Assembly: GCF_003664645.1 (NCBI RefSeq)
Contig: NZ_RCHC01000003.1
Location: 124,001-188,000, forward strand
Direction of reading: 5' to 3'
Source of the DNA: Acinetobacter chengduensis
Lineage (GTDB): Bacteria > Pseudomonadota > Gammaproteobacteria > Pseudomonadales > Moraxellaceae
Length of the DNA stretch: 64,000 bases
Below, piece by piece: positions 34,112 to 44,286 of this stretch. Every line of letters begins with the position of its first letter. The first letter of the stretch is position 1. The notes below the pieces were generated by a model. The model was not told the origin of the DNA. It made no database searches and was given only the letters and a program-made list of their open reading frames with translations. A program made the translations under genes and the position numbers.

Positions 34112-36817
34112 ATGCTTCAGTTTAATGCGGATCAGCTCAAAGTTATTCATCTGAGCGAAGGCTATCATGCCTGTTTAGCCCCCGCAGGTAGTGGTAAAAC
34201 TGAAGTCCTCACCGAACGTATTGTGCAAGCTTTGGCACGTGATGTAAAAGCCGATGATATTTTATGCCTGACCTTTACCAACCGTGCAGGCTTAAATATG
34301 CAAGAGAAAGTCTCTGCTCGCTTAACGCAGAGCTTTCCACAATTGTTTATTGGCAATTTACACGCCTTTTGCTTCAAATTATTAACCAAGCATTATGCGA
34401 AGCAACATCGCGACCTCATTCATGAAGAACTGCAAAAACGCTTAATACGCCAAGCCTTAGAACAATTAAATGATTTGATTGGTCAACCCCATCAAGTGAT
34501 TTTAGCTCAGCTACAGCAGTGTTTATCACGCTATGAACTTAAAGCAAATGCACTCGATGGTTTAGACGCTCAAGCGCTCAACTACTGCCATTACAATATT
34601 TTTAAAAATGAAGACCCCTACGCTCGATGGAATATGGAGGCGATTCGCAATTTATGTTTGCCCTTAATCTCTGAAGCACGGCATTTTTTAAAACCTGAAC
34701 AGAAAAGTTATATTCGTAACCGTTTACGTACCCTTGATCAAAACATTCCAGACCACTGTGTTAAATATGCATTTGTCTTGGCGGTATATTTTAATGAAGC
34801 CTATCAAGCACTCAAAAAGCACTATCATTTTTATGACTACGATGACCTTATAATTGATGCTCTCGTACTGCAAAATCAGTCTAATGCCAAACGCTATGGC
34901 TGGATTCAAATAGATGAAGTACAGGACCTTGCCCCTCTACATTGGCTTTTAGTCGATCACCTAACAGCTCAAGATGCCCATATTTTAATTTTAGGCGATG
35001 TAAATCAATCGATTTATCGCTTTCAAGGTGCCTCTGTAGAATTGACCCAAGAACGCTTAGGGCAAAATGTGCATGTATTGGAAGAAAATTACCGTAGTCC
35101 AGACAATCTTGTTCAATTGTCTAATCAGTACGCGGCATGCTGTCTAGATCCTGCTTATAAAATTACTGCACGTGCCCACAAAAAAGCACATCCACGTGCT
35201 TTACTGCATTTACACCGTGAATTTGATACAGAACAGACCCGTGATCTGATTCAACATATTCGCAAACTTAATCAAACAGATGAATCAACTGCGATTTTAC
35301 TATCGACTAACCGACAAGCAGATGCGTTTTCAGATCAGCTCAATCAGCATGAATTAACGCATTTTTTTGTTGCACAGAACGATTTATTAAGCCGTGAATT
35401 TTATCTAGACTTTATGGCCTTTGTGAGTGCCTTAAACGACCCAGAAAACCGTTTGGCTTGGGCACGTCTGTTGTGGCGCTTTGGTAATATTCAGCACTAT
35501 AAACCATCACATTTAAAAGAGACCGAAGCACAATTTGCCGCTATTCAACTGGTTCATGAATTACGCGAGCATGGTTGTTGGCTGAATAATTTTATTAACA
35601 TCAGTGACTGCTACCAACATCAACAGCAGTGCTTTGCCCAGCATGTACAAAGCAATCGTTTTGCTTACTTTGATACAGAAACCACGGGGCTGGATTTAGT
35701 CCATGACGACATTGTTCAAATTGCAGCAGTCACACAAGATCAAGAACTTAATTTATATTGCTTATCGAATCAGGACTTAAGCGAAAGTTATAAAATTCAT
35801 GGGATTGATGCTTCAATGCTAGCTAAACATGGTTTAGATACCCAGCAACAACTGCATGCTTTTATACAATTTAGTCAGGGTAGAGCATTAATTGCGCATA
35901 ACTTAAAGTTTGATCAGGCCATACTGACAGAAAATTTAAAGCGCTATGCGCCAGAGCTATCGGAACTATTTTTTAGCCAACACAAATTTTGCACCCTGCA
36001 ACTGACTCGCCAGCTATTTCCAAATTTGGATAGCTATAAACTCGGCCATTTATTGGCACATTTTAAATTAGAAGGCGAAAACAGCCACAATGCCCTAGAT
36101 GATGTGAAAGCTGGTCGTGCATTATTAGGCCCATTGCTGGATAAAATTCAGCAGAATCAGACCTCACTGAGTGCTTGTATTGCACAGGCCGAAAAGTGCT
36201 TAAATGCATTTAACCAAAACTTTAGCCCGCTGTGGAATTTGGCACAATACAGTATACGGCGTAATGGTGATTTTAAAATTCAGCAACTGTTTAAGCTCTA
36301 TACCCACTATATGCAAGAGTTTAACCCCCAGCTGTATGAACTGCATATTGATTCAAGTATTGAACAACTTCGAGTAAAACTGCTCAACCATGCAAATTAT
36401 CATTTTGAGCATATTCATAATCCGTATCAATATTTTGAGGAAGCCATTTCATTTTATCAAACCGCCAAGGAATCTGATCTCATTACTCCAAATGATCAGC
36501 TGATTGTCAGTACGATTCATCGCTCCAAAGGACTTGAGTTTGATCATGTCATTTTGCCAGACTTAACCCATCAAAATTTCCCTGGATATATGGTGGTCAA
36601 AAAACAAAATAGCACATCTGAGCTACACAAAAATGAGGGGCATCAGCTTTATAAAGAACAGAAACGTTTACTGTATGTGGCTATTACTCGTGCTAAACAG
36701 AGCCTCACCATTGGTAGCTATAACTTTAAAAGCATTGAACAAAGCTGGAGTCATCCTCGTCGCTATACAATCACCAGATTTATGCATACCCATCAATCAA
36801 ACTTTGAGTCAATTTAA
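34112..36817 (+). CDS. UvrD/Rep-type helicase with nested DEDDh exonuclease
   Basis: The ATG at 34112 is preferred over an upstream TTG (34091); the helicase motifs start soon after. Product about 901 residues. Helicase motifs: Walker A APAGSGKT (23-30), DEVQD (268-272), GDVNQSIYRFQGA (about 292-304). Then a DnaQ-like exonuclease occupies about 515-680: DTET (Asp521, Glu523), HNLKFD (Asp601), HNALDD (His659, Asp664), a full DEDDh set. The helicase resumes with STIHRSKGLEFDHV (803-811) and LYVAITRAKQ (about 854-863). Helicase and nuclease probably work together on DNA ends or flaps. Family known as UvrD-like; nested exonuclease uncommon. Confidence 0.9.
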   Translation: MLQFNADQLKVIHLSEGYHACLAPAGSGKTEVLTERIVQALARDVKADDILCLTFTNRAGLNMQEKVSARLTQSFPQLFIGNLHAFCFKLLTKHYAKQHRDLIHEELQKRLIRQALEQLNDLIGQPHQVILAQLQQCLSRYELKANALDGLDAQALNYCHYNIFKNEDPYARWNMEAIRNLCLPLISEARHFLKPEQKSYIRNRLRTLDQNIPDHCVKYAFVLAVYFNEAYQALKKHYHFYDYDDLIIDALVLQNQSNAKRYGWIQIDEVQDLAPLHWLLVDHLTAQDAHILILGDVNQSIYRFQGASVELTQERLGQNVHVLEENYRSPDNLVQLSNQYAACCLDPAYKITARAHKKAHPRALLHLHREFDTEQTRDLIQHIRKLNQTDESTAILLSTNRQADAFSDQLNQHELTHFFVAQNDLLSREFYLDFMAFVSALNDPENRLAWARLLWRFGNIQHYKPSHLKETEAQFAAIQLVHELREHGCWLNNFINISDCYQHQQQCFAQHVQSNRFAYFDTETTGLDLVHDDIVQIAAVTQDQELNLYCLSNQDLSESYKIHGIDASMLAKHGLDTQQQLHAFIQFSQGRALIAHNLKFDQAILTENLKRYAPELSELFFSQHKFCTLQLTRQLFPNLDSYKLGHLLAHFKLEGENSHNALDDVKAGRALLGPLLDKIQQNQTSLSACIAQAEKCLNAFNQNFSPLWNLAQYSIRRNGDFKIQQLFKLYTHYMQEFNPQLYELHIDSSIEQLRVKLLNHANYHFEHIHNPYQYFEEAISFYQTAKESDLITPNDQLIVSTIHRSKGLEFDHVILPDLTHQNFPGYMVVKKQNSTSELHKNEGHQLYKEQKRLLYVAITRAKQSLTIGSYNFKSIEQSWSHPRRYTITRFMHTHQSNFESI

Positions 36818-36894
36818 TGCACACACTCAACTTTAAATGTTTTCATATTTGATTGAGTGGCTGTTAGGTTACTCAATTAAGCGCACAAAACGCT

Positions 36895-37809
36895 TTAAAG
36901 CAGATTTCCTTTGGCTGTCGCGCGTACAGGTGGTGGTAACTCCAAATCTAAGGAACTTAGCATTTCACGCTCTATACCCCTTACAATCGCGTCTAAAGCC
37001 AAATCATTTTCTTGTACACCAAAAGGTTCTTCTAATTCTGCACTTAAAGCATCTAATCCTAAAAATAAATATGCAATGAGCGCCACAATAATAGGTGTCC
37101 ATACACCAAGACTGCTGGCTAAGCTAAAGGGTAGAATAAAGCAAAACGAATATACCGCCCGATGCAACAACACTGAATATGAAAATGGCAACGGTGTTGA
37201 TGAAATTCGGTCACATCCTGCATGGATATCGCCCAATGCCACGACATGCTGACTCACAGTTTGATAAATAATATCGCTGATTATGCTTTGCTGATACAAC
37301 TTGGCTAAATCCTGTTGCACCAATTCCAGCAAATATTGAGGTGCATTGAAATGATTTTGAAGTTTATGCCATTGCTGATCATTCAATCCCAAGGCCTGTT
37401 GGGTTTGGCTTAATTGCATGTCTTGCTTACGTAAGCGATCCCGTAATAAAGCACTAAACTGCATCACTCGAAGCATCATAATTTGACGTGAAGCCTCTGG
37501 TAAAACATGGCTATCACGGCAAATATGCCGTGTTTGTGCAATCATCGCGCCCCACAGCTTACGGCCTTCCCACCATCGGTCATAGCAAGCGGTATTTCGA
37601 AAGCTGAGAAATATCGAAAGAATCACACCAAAAATTGTAAATCCAATAGCAGGGACTTCAGGCATGTTTACATAATGACGAGCATTCAAATATACCAAAG
37701 CAGCCGATATTAAGACGACAATGCTTAGCGCAGGTACAACTTTAGGTAAAATTGTGCCATGCCATGCAAATAACAATTTAAAACTATTGGCTTTATCTCG
37801 AACAATCAT
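36895..37809 (-). CDS. Bestrophin-like ion channel
   Basis: A 304-residue membrane protein of the bestrophin/UPF0187 family. Near the start it has FAWHGTILPKVVPALSIVVLISAALVY. Then come GVILSIFLSFRNTACYDRWWEGRKLWG with the family RxNxxYDRWWE block (about 65-80), and a late segment ILPFSLASSLGVWTPIIVALIAYLFLGLDALSAELEEPFG (about 235-275), where bestrophins bind Ca2+ or line the pore. Bacterial members carry anions or cations. Nothing nearby points to a specific role. It converges with the helicase gene. Confidence 0.92.
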   Translation of the reverse strand: MIVRDKANSFKLLFAWHGTILPKVVPALSIVVLISAALVYLNARHYVNMPEVPAIGFTIFGVILSIFLSFRNTACYDRWWEGRKLWGAMIAQTRHICRDSHVLPEASRQIMMLRVMQFSALLRDRLRKQDMQLSQTQQALGLNDQQWHKLQNHFNAPQYLLELVQQDLAKLYQQSIISDIIYQTVSQHVVALGDIHAGCDRISSTPLPFSYSVLLHRAVYSFCFILPFSLASSLGVWTPIIVALIAYLFLGLDALSAELEEPFGVQENDLALDAIVRGIEREMLSSLDLELPPPVRATAKGNLL

Positions 37810-37832
37810 CTGCTTACCTTAGATTCAGATTC

Positions 37833-37863
37833 CAAAAAAAAGCCCAACCGAGGTTGAGCTTTT
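37833..37863 (-). terminator. Terminator of glnS
   Basis: On the minus strand AGCTCAACC/GGTTGGGCT is followed by TTTTTTTT. It lies about 90 bases after the glnS stop (37955). Confidence 0.82.
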
Positions 37864-37954
37864 GAATCAAGATCGGAAGCGGAACTCATGCATGTTGTGC
37901 GCTAGTTTTCACTCAACATGCCTGTGATCCCCTCTTTCATTTGATGCTATAAAA

Positions 37955-39682
37955 TTATTTACCTGGTTTAAAGCTGTCTTTTAAGTCCAAAATACGGTTA
38001 AACACAGGTTTTTCATTGCTGTAATCATACTGATCCGCAACGAAATAACCTTCACGTTCAAATTGGAAACGATCTTCAGGTTGTGCTTGTGCCAATGAAG
38101 GCTCAATTACAGCTTCCACAATCGTTAAAGAGTTTGGATTCAAATTCTCTAAGAAATCTTCACTGATTTCAGGATCAGCTTCTGTGAATAGACGATCATA
38201 AATACGAACTTCTGCCTTCACACCTTTGGTTGCAGACACCCAATGTACAACACCTTTTACCTTACGGCCTTCAGGGTTTTTACCTAAAGTTTCAGGGTCA
38301 ATCGAACATTTCAGTTCAACCACTTCACCATTTTCGTCTTTAATCACTTCGTCGCACTTAATCACATAAGCATGGCGTAAACGAACCTCACCACCCGGAA
38401 TTAAGCGTTTAAAGCCTTTTGGCGCAACTTCTTCAAAGTCTTTACGGTCAATATAAAGTTCAGACGTTAATGGAATTACACGCTCACCCATGTCTACATT
38501 TGGATGACGTGCATGTACCAAGTCCATATCTTCTGGCAAATTGGTTAAAGTCACTTTTAATGGATTTAACACCGCCATTGCACGGCTTGCTGTATTTTCT
38601 AAAGATTGACGAATACAGAATTCAAGCATTGCAACATCGACAATACTGCCATCAACTTTAGTTACACCAACACGTTTACAGAAATCACGTAAGCCTTCTG
38701 CCGTAAAGCCACGACGACGCATACCGACTACTGTTGGTAAACGTGGATCGTCCCAACCATTGACGAAACCGCCATCGACTAAACGACGTAATTTACGCTT
38801 AGAGGTAATCGTATAGTCCACATTTAAACGGCTAGACTCATACTGACGTGGCACAGCTGGAGAATGAACTTTTTCAATAACCCAATCATAGAATGGACGG
38901 TGGTCAACAAACTCTAAAGTACACAGTGAGTGTGTTACGCCTTCAATCGCATCTGATAATGGATGTGCATAATCGTACATTGGGTACATTTTCCATTTAT
39001 CACCTGTTTGGTGATGTTCAGAATGCAGTACACGGTACAAAATTGGATCACGCATGTGAACGTTTGGAGATGCCATATCAATTTTGGCACGAAGTACAGC
39101 TTTACCTTCACCAAGCTCGCCATTACGCATTTGCTCAAAACGTGCAAAGTTTTCTTCAACCGACGCATCACGTTGCGGTGAGTTTTTACCTAACTCTACA
39201 AAATTACCACGGTTAAGGCGAATTTCTTCAGGGCTTTGCAAATCTACGTATGCATCACCTTGTTCAATTAGTTGTACAGCCCATGCATATAATTGGTCAA
39301 AATAGCTCGATGCATAGCGTGGTTCGCCATTCCATTCAAAACCTAACCATTTTACGTCATTGGCAATACCATCTACATATTCTTGCTCTTCTGCGTCTGG
39401 GTTAGTGTCATCAAAACGAAGATTACATAAACCTTCAAATTCTTCTGCAACACCAAAGTTTAAGCAAATGGCTTTGACATGACCAATATGAAGATAACCA
39501 TTTGGTTCTGGTGGGAAGCGCGTAACAACTTGTTTTGAACGGCCAGCAGCCAAATCATCCGTAATAATTTGACGAACAAAATCTAAGCCAGGCTGTTGTT
39601 CTTGCTGCGCAGCATCGACAGACGCATTATTACTTGGTGTCGGGTTATTTGGCAGGGTTGAAACAACATCATTCGGCTTCAT
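37955..39682 (-). CDS. glnS: Glutaminyl-tRNA synthetase
   Basis: A 575-residue class I synthetase. The HIGH motif is in [18 protein letters not shown] (about residues 63-80), with TRFPPEPNG before it. The KMSKS equivalent is [15 protein letters not shown] (about 290-304). The two beta-barrel anticodon-binding domains follow ([26 protein letters not shown] at the end). Type-specific features ([13 protein letters not shown] and the [23 protein letters not shown] block) mark GlnRS rather than GluRS. A Ser/Asn/Pro/Gln-rich N-terminal leader of about 30 residues is longer than in E. coli. Confidence 0.97.
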   Translation of the reverse strand: MKPNDVVSTLPNNPTPSNNASVDAAQQEQQPGLDFVRQIITDDLAAGRSKQVVTRFPPEPNGYLHIGHVKAICLNFGVAEEFEGLCNLRFDDTNPDAEEQEYVDGIANDVKWLGFEWNGEPRYASSYFDQLYAWAVQLIEQGDAYVDLQSPEEIRLNRGNFVELGKNSPQRDASVEENFARFEQMRNGELGEGKAVLRAKIDMASPNVHMRDPILYRVLHSEHHQTGDKWKMYPMYDYAHPLSDAIEGVTHSLCTLEFVDHRPFYDWVIEKVHSPAVPRQYESSRLNVDYTITSKRKLRRLVDGGFVNGWDDPRLPTVVGMRRRGFTAEGLRDFCKRVGVTKVDGSIVDVAMLEFCIRQSLENTASRAMAVLNPLKVTLTNLPEDMDLVHARHPNVDMGERVIPLTSELYIDRKDFEEVAPKGFKRLIPGGEVRLRHAYVIKCDEVIKDENGEVVELKCSIDPETLGKNPEGRKVKGVVHWVSATKGVKAEVRIYDRLFTEADPEISEDFLENLNPNSLTIVEAVIEPSLAQAQPEDRFQFEREGYFVADQYDYSNEKPVFNRILDLKDSFKPGK

Positions 39683-39918
39683 AGTTAAAAAATCACTTTT
39701 AATGAAAGAAATATAGGGATAAACAGGGTTTGTTAAACCTCCATCATTCTAGCTGATCTGCCAGATGATTAATGAATGTTTTACAGCCCCTTAAACGATA
39801 TTTGATCTATTTTACAAAGAAAATAACGTTTTTACTTGCCTTGTAGTTTACAGTTTGCTTATGCTTCTCACAACCAAAAAACCCATGGCTTTGTTGTCCA
39901 TGATTAGGAGATTACACA

Positions 39919-40428
39919 ATGAGTTTTCCTCAAGTCGAATTAAACACCAATAAAGGTCGTATTGTTCTTGAGCTTAACAGTGAAAAAGCACCAAAAACTG
40001 TAGCTAACTTCTTAGAATACGTTCGTGACGGTTTCTATGACGGCGTGATTTTCCACCGCGTAATCGACGGATTCATGATCCAAGGTGGCGGTATGGATGA
40101 AAACTTTAAAGAAAAAGCGACACGTGACGCAATTGAAAACGAAGCTGACAACGGCTTAGCCAATGACCTTGGTACAATCGCAATGGCACGTACACAAGCA
40201 CCTCATTCTGCTTCTGCGCAATTCTTTATCAACGTTGGTAACAACTCTTTCCTTAACCACTCTGGCAAAAATGCCCAAGGTTGGGGTTATGCAGTATTTG
40301 GTAAAGTAACTGAAGGCCTAGATGTTGTAAACGCAATTAAAGGCGTTCGTACAGGTAACCGTGGCTACCACGCTGACGTTCCACTAGAAAACGTTGTTAT
40401 TGAATCTGCAAAAATCATTGCTGAGTAA
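39919..40428 (+). CDS. ppiB: Cytoplasmic peptidyl-prolyl cis-trans isomerase (cyclophilin)
   Basis: A 169-residue cyclophilin without signal peptide, so cytosolic. Cyclophilin residues: [20 protein letters not shown] (catalytic Arg and active-site block), [18 protein letters not shown] and [15 protein letters not shown]. It assists folding by proline isomerisation. A ribosome-binding AGGAG precedes the ATG. A REP-like hairpin element follows and separates it from lpxH. Confidence 0.95.
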   Translation: MSFPQVELNTNKGRIVLELNSEKAPKTVANFLEYVRDGFYDGVIFHRVIDGFMIQGGGMDENFKEKATRDAIENEADNGLANDLGTIAMARTQAPHSASAQFFINVGNNSFLNHSGKNAQGWGYAVFGKVTEGLDVVNAIKGVRTGNRGYHADVPLENVVIESAKIIAE

Positions 40429-40433
40429 TTTTT

Positions 40434-40530
40434 AAATCCTCCCCAGCCCTCCTTTGATAAAGGAGGGAGCTAGATTCTCATTCGAATATGAGATTATCCT
40501 CCCTTTTTAAAGGGAGGTCGGGAGGGATTT
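40434..40530. repeat. REP-like element with inverted outer arms and inner hairpins
   Basis: The left hairpin CCCTCCTTT/AAAGGAGGG (40447-40467) and right hairpin CCTCCCTTT/AAAGGGAGG (40498-40517) each have perfect 9-base stems. The outer sequences AATCCTCCCC and GGGAGGGATT are inverted copies. A middle hairpin TCTCAT/ATGAGA sits at 40475-40492. The whole element fills the space from just after ppiB to just before the lpxH ribosome-binding site. Confidence 0.8.
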
Positions 40531-40546
40531 TTAAAAGGAAACTTCC

Positions 40547-41269
40547 GTGACCTATCTGTTTATCGCTGATTTACATTTGTCACCTGAACACCCTCGACTC
40601 GTTCGGGGGTTTTTGGATTTATTAGAGCACTATAAAACCCAACACACTCAGCTATATATTTTAGGTGACTGGTTTAATGCATGGATTGGTGACGACTACA
40701 GTGCACCATGGCTTGATGAAATCGTGCATGCTTTACAAGATTTTTACGCATTAGGAAATCAGGTCTATTTTGTGGTGGGTAATCGTGACTTCGCCTTAGG
40801 TCAAAAGTTTCTGAACCAATTTCATGGCATATTGCTCCAAGAAGTTTCTAATTTAAAAATTAATCAGTTACATATTCGCCTTGAACATGGTGACCTACTC
40901 TGCACAGATGATGTGTCCTATCAGCGTTTTCGTAAAGTTATTCGTAACCCGCTGGTCTTGGGTTTACTCAAAAAAACACCTTTAAGCTTTCGTCAAAAAT
41001 TGGCAAATGGTTTTCGTCAAAAAAGCCAACAAGCTAATCAAGTCAAAAGCTATGACGTGATGGATGTGAATCAACATGCCGTTGAACATGCTTTAGCAAA
41101 TGTTGATGTATTAATCCATGGTCATACACATCGTCCAGCCATTCACCACGTTGCAGATAAACAACGTATTGTATTAGGTGATTGGCGTGCACATGAGGCA
41201 CAGATATTAGAAATATCAAACCAAAATAACCACAACACACGCCTAAAGCTTTCTAGGTGGTGTTATTAA
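40547..41269 (+). CDS. lpxH: UDP-2,3-diacylglucosamine diphosphatase LpxH
   Basis: A GTG start at 40547 with AAGGAA (40535-40540) upstream; product 240 residues. It is a calcineurin-type phosphoesterase with the metal motifs DLHLS (residues 7-11), GDWFNAWIGDD, GNRDFALG, EHGDLLCTDD and HGHTHRP. It hydrolyses UDP-diacylglucosamine to lipid X in lipid A synthesis at the inner membrane. It lies directly after the REP-like element. A terminator follows. Confidence 0.95.
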   Translation: MTYLFIADLHLSPEHPRLVRGFLDLLEHYKTQHTQLYILGDWFNAWIGDDYSAPWLDEIVHALQDFYALGNQVYFVVGNRDFALGQKFLNQFHGILLQEVSNLKINQLHIRLEHGDLLCTDDVSYQRFRKVIRNPLVLGLLKKTPLSFRQKLANGFRQKSQQANQVKSYDVMDVNQHAVEHALANVDVLIHGHTHRPAIHHVADKQRIVLGDWRAHEAQILEISNQNNHNTRLKLSRWCY

Positions 41270-41348
41270 GTTTCAAAATACTTAAAACTTTCTAAGCTTT
41301 ACACTATTTTGCGCCATACTTTACAAATTAAAATGAATATTAAAAAAC

Positions 41349-41376
41349 CAAAAACTGCCCGTAAGCAGTTTTTTAG
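41349..41376. terminator. Bidirectional terminator between lpxH and the monooxygenase gene
   Basis: AAAACTGC/GCAGTTTT with the loop CCGTAA has an A-tract before and a T-tract after. It lies between the convergent ends at 41269 and 41401 and can serve both. Confidence 0.8.
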
Positions 41377-41400
41377 TTATGCTGGATGAGATGCCCAAGT

Positions 41401-42657
41401 CTAAGCGGCAATTTCAGCCTGTTTGGCTACTGGGCTATTACCAATTTGCCAAACATAAGGCAATGTAGTTTGATTAACTACCCAATCCCCAATCACTTTT
41501 TGCTTATAAATAAGTGGATTATGTGAAGAGACTACACGCGCATTACGCCAGAAACGATCCAGTTGTTTCGCTGTGGTACTTGCCGAAGCACCTAGACTAT
41601 TAAATAGTTCTGTACTTAAATTAAGCACCAATTCAGAGATAACCACCTGCCCCTGAGAGGACTCTAATTCAGCGCGATCATTGGCGTGTTGCTCCAAAGT
41701 AGCATCCGACTGAAAATGACTGAGGTATGCCTCATCTAAAGCTTTGGCTGTGGCTAAGGTGATGGCTTCATTGGCATAGGCCTGGGCTGAAGCCTTACCA
41801 ATCACTTGTAATATTTGAGCATCATGACGTACCAACTCTGCATTGCCATGACTAAAAATACGTGTACGCTGACGAACTTCTTCGCTAAACGTTTCAACTG
41901 CACTCTTAGCAATACCGGCCAAGGTAGCTAAATGCACCACTTGATAAAAAGCTGTTTGGTATTTAAAACGCTGTTCAAATGGCAAAATATGATCTCGTTC
42001 AATTGCCACATCTTGAATAGTTAAAGTACCACTTCCTGTGGTTTTTTGCCCAAAACCATCCCAATCATCACTAATTTTTATACCAGTATCGTGAGTTGCA
42101 ACCGCAGCAATCACATGCTGATTGGTCGTTTCATCTAAAGCAAAAAGATCAATCCAATCCGCAAAAATAGTACCTGTCGAATAATACTTTTGCCCATTTA
42201 CGCTTAATTTCCCGTCTGGATTCGCCGTTACTCGTGTAGCAACGTCGCCTATTTCTACTTGGCCAATTTCAGTCCATGCATTTCCGACCAAATCGCCCTG
42301 CACAAAGCGCTTAAACCATACACTCTGATCATGATCTTTATGTGCATTGAGTCGGTCTTCAACAAAGGCAAAATGCCCACGCAATGCCTGTACCACATTT
42401 GAATCTGCTTGAGCTAATTCAATCAATAAGCGAAACAGTTGCTGTTGAGACAATCCATCACCGCCAAATGCCGTGGGTACACGTACTGCGCCAAATCCTG
42501 CATTTTTTAGTGACTCTATGGCATCAAAAGGTAATTTCCGTTGTATTTCGCGTTCTAATACACCAGAAGCAATCTGCTGAAATATAGGACGAAACTTTGT
42601 CGCAACCTGCTCGTAATCAGCACCGAGTGATAAATTTTGATTATTTTGAATGCTCAT
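41401..42657 (-). CDS. DszC/SfnB-type flavin monooxygenase, acyl-CoA dehydrogenase fold
   Basis: The 418-residue protein has an acyl-CoA dehydrogenase fold but no catalytic Glu or CoA features. Segments RVPTAFGGDGLSQQQLFRLLIELAQADSNV, GNAWTEIGQ, FSTGTIFADWIDL-like YYSTGTIFADW, and SDDWDGFGQKTTGSGTL match the DszC/SfnB-type group, which uses reduced flavin from a separate reductase. These oxygenases act on organosulfur compounds such as sulfones and dibenzothiophene. It sits 12 bases after the related sfnB-like gene, probably one operon. The substrate is not defined by sequence. Confidence 0.82.
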   Translation of the reverse strand: MSIQNNQNLSLGADYEQVATKFRPIFQQIASGVLEREIQRKLPFDAIESLKNAGFGAVRVPTAFGGDGLSQQQLFRLLIELAQADSNVVQALRGHFAFVEDRLNAHKDHDQSVWFKRFVQGDLVGNAWTEIGQVEIGDVATRVTANPDGKLSVNGQKYYSTGTIFADWIDLFALDETTNQHVIAAVATHDTGIKISDDWDGFGQKTTGSGTLTIQDVAIERDHILPFEQRFKYQTAFYQVVHLATLAGIAKSAVETFSEEVRQRTRIFSHGNAELVRHDAQILQVIGKASAQAYANEAITLATAKALDEAYLSHFQSDATLEQHANDRAELESSQGQVVISELVLNLSTELFNSLGASASTTAKQLDRFWRNARVVSSHNPLIYKQKVIGDWVVNQTTLPYVWQIGNSPVAKQAEIAA

Positions 42658-42669
42658 AATAGTTTCCTT

Positions 42670-43917
42670 TTAGCTCCAAGCATGACGTGGAAGCGCAATA
42701 TCATTTAAGTAATAATTTCCAACCAGATTGAGTTTCCAACGCACAGGATCATGTAGCGTATGGGTACGGGCATTGCGCCAATGGCGGTCTAAGTTAAGTT
42801 CAGATAAAGTCGACCGTGTACCTGACAGTTCAAAGAGTTTATTGGCCGCCAAGAGCGCAATTTCTGTGGTCAGCACTTTAGATTCGGCCGTGAGTAAAGT
42901 CGCAAGCGACACTGTTTCCTCAGTTGGCTCAAGCAAAGCTTGATCAATCGCCTCTGCTGCTAAATCTAAAACAGCCTCTGCAGCGCGTAATTTAATTTTT
43001 ATTTCACCAATATTGGCTATGGTGTAAGGATCATGTACAGCCTGCTCTAAACCCGAATCAATCCACGGACGTGCATGCTGACGGACATAATCAATCGTTT
43101 CTTGAACCGCGCCACGTGCAATGCCAGCATCGACCGCAGATTGAATAAACTGTGAAATTGCACCCGCAACAGTAGGACGCTCAAATGCTTGATGAATAGG
43201 GACAACATATTTTAAATCGACCTTTACGTTGTCCAATAGTACCGAACCGCTAACTGTGGTGCGCTGGCCAAAGCCACTCCAGTCATTAATAATGGTTAAA
43301 CCTGGCGTATGCTGTGGTACTAAGGCTGCATAAGGTTTGCCATCATTGACTGCAACCACAGGTACCCAATGTGCTAATAATGCACCCGTTGCAAAGAATT
43401 TTTGCCCATTAATCACCGCATGATCAGATTCAAAATCGATTCGCGTGGTGAGATCAGCTACAGTTTTTGAACCTTTTTCTGAAAATGCATTGCCAAAGCG
43501 TTTGCCTTCTAATACTTGCTCAAAGAAAAAAGCTTGTTGCTCCGGTGTTGCATCTAAGCGGATATGCTCTACAAAGGCCCAGTGGTTTTGGGCAATTTGT
43601 CCCAAAGAAGAATCCGCACTTGAAATGATTTTCACCACTTCGGCCAGTGTCTTATAACTGACTCCTGCACCGCCATACTCACGTGGTACGTTGATTCCCC
43701 ATAGTCCAGAGGCTGAATAACGCTGTACTTCTTGTAGGGGTAAGCGGCGTTCGTGGTCACGTTTGGATGCTTCCTTAGCAAATTCATGCGCCAAATTTTC
43801 AGCAATGGCAATCGCCTCTTCATCGCTACGAATCACATGTGCTAAACCGTCGTGGTGATAAAAATCACGTGGAATATTTTGTGCATCTTTTAATTTAATT
43901 TCAATTTTTGATGTCAT
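42670..43917 (-). CDS. sfnB: SfnB-family sulfur acquisition oxidoreductase
   Basis: I take the ATG at 43917 (MTSKIEIKLKDAQ), which has TTGGA six bases upstream. An extension to 43950 is less likely. Product 415 residues, paralogous to the downstream gene: WGINVPREYGGAGVSYKTLAEV, GQIAQNHWAFVEHI, RFGNAFSEKGSKTVADL, FFATGALLAHWVPV and NDWSGFGQRTTVSGSVLL. This pattern fits SfnB, an FMNH2-dependent oxygenase of dimethyl-sulfone and related sulfur sources, induced when sulfate is scarce. It is first in a two-gene operon and divergent from the DszA-type gene. Confidence 0.82.
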   Translation of the reverse strand: MTSKIEIKLKDAQNIPRDFYHHDGLAHVIRSDEEAIAIAENLAHEFAKEASKRDHERRLPLQEVQRYSASGLWGINVPREYGGAGVSYKTLAEVVKIISSADSSLGQIAQNHWAFVEHIRLDATPEQQAFFFEQVLEGKRFGNAFSEKGSKTVADLTTRIDFESDHAVINGQKFFATGALLAHWVPVVAVNDGKPYAALVPQHTPGLTIINDWSGFGQRTTVSGSVLLDNVKVDLKYVVPIHQAFERPTVAGAISQFIQSAVDAGIARGAVQETIDYVRQHARPWIDSGLEQAVHDPYTIANIGEIKIKLRAAEAVLDLAAEAIDQALLEPTEETVSLATLLTAESKVLTTEIALLAANKLFELSGTRSTLSELNLDRHWRNARTHTLHDPVRWKLNLVGNYYLNDIALPRHAWS

Positions 43918-44286
43918 TTTTCCAATGCTCAAGTGAATATTTATAATCAAGCTAGCATTTTTTATTTTGATTTTTTATATATTAATCTTCAAACCAAATC
44001 ACTTTATTTTAAATAGTAAATTCTTATATATTTAATTTCGAAGCTGCGTAAATATTTATTACAGAATTATGATGATTAACATAATTTAAAATAAAAAATC
44101 ACCACAAATAATAATTAAATTCATATATTTCAAAATCTTAAAAATAAACTAAGAATTTTCAACATATTGATTAGTAAATCATATTTATTGCTATACGTAT
44201 TATCTTATAAACATTCATTTTTTTATTCACAACTGAGTTGCACATTTTTCTTATTATAAAAGCAAGCTCAATATATAGATCAGATC
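43918..44286. other. AT-rich divergent promoter region of the organosulfur genes
   Basis: About 370 bases of very AT-rich sequence between sfnB-like and the LLM oxygenase gene. No ORF. Many TATA-like stretches make any single -10 call unsafe, and I see no convincing sigma-54 (GG-N10-GC) or CysB site. Shared control of the two divergent units is likely. Confidence 0.45.

Noticed and set aside
44231..44265. Sigma-70 promoter before the LLM oxygenase gene (TTGCAC with TATAAA)
   Set aside because: Spacing between the two boxes is only 11 bases, too short; the region is so AT-rich that -10-like boxes occur by chance.
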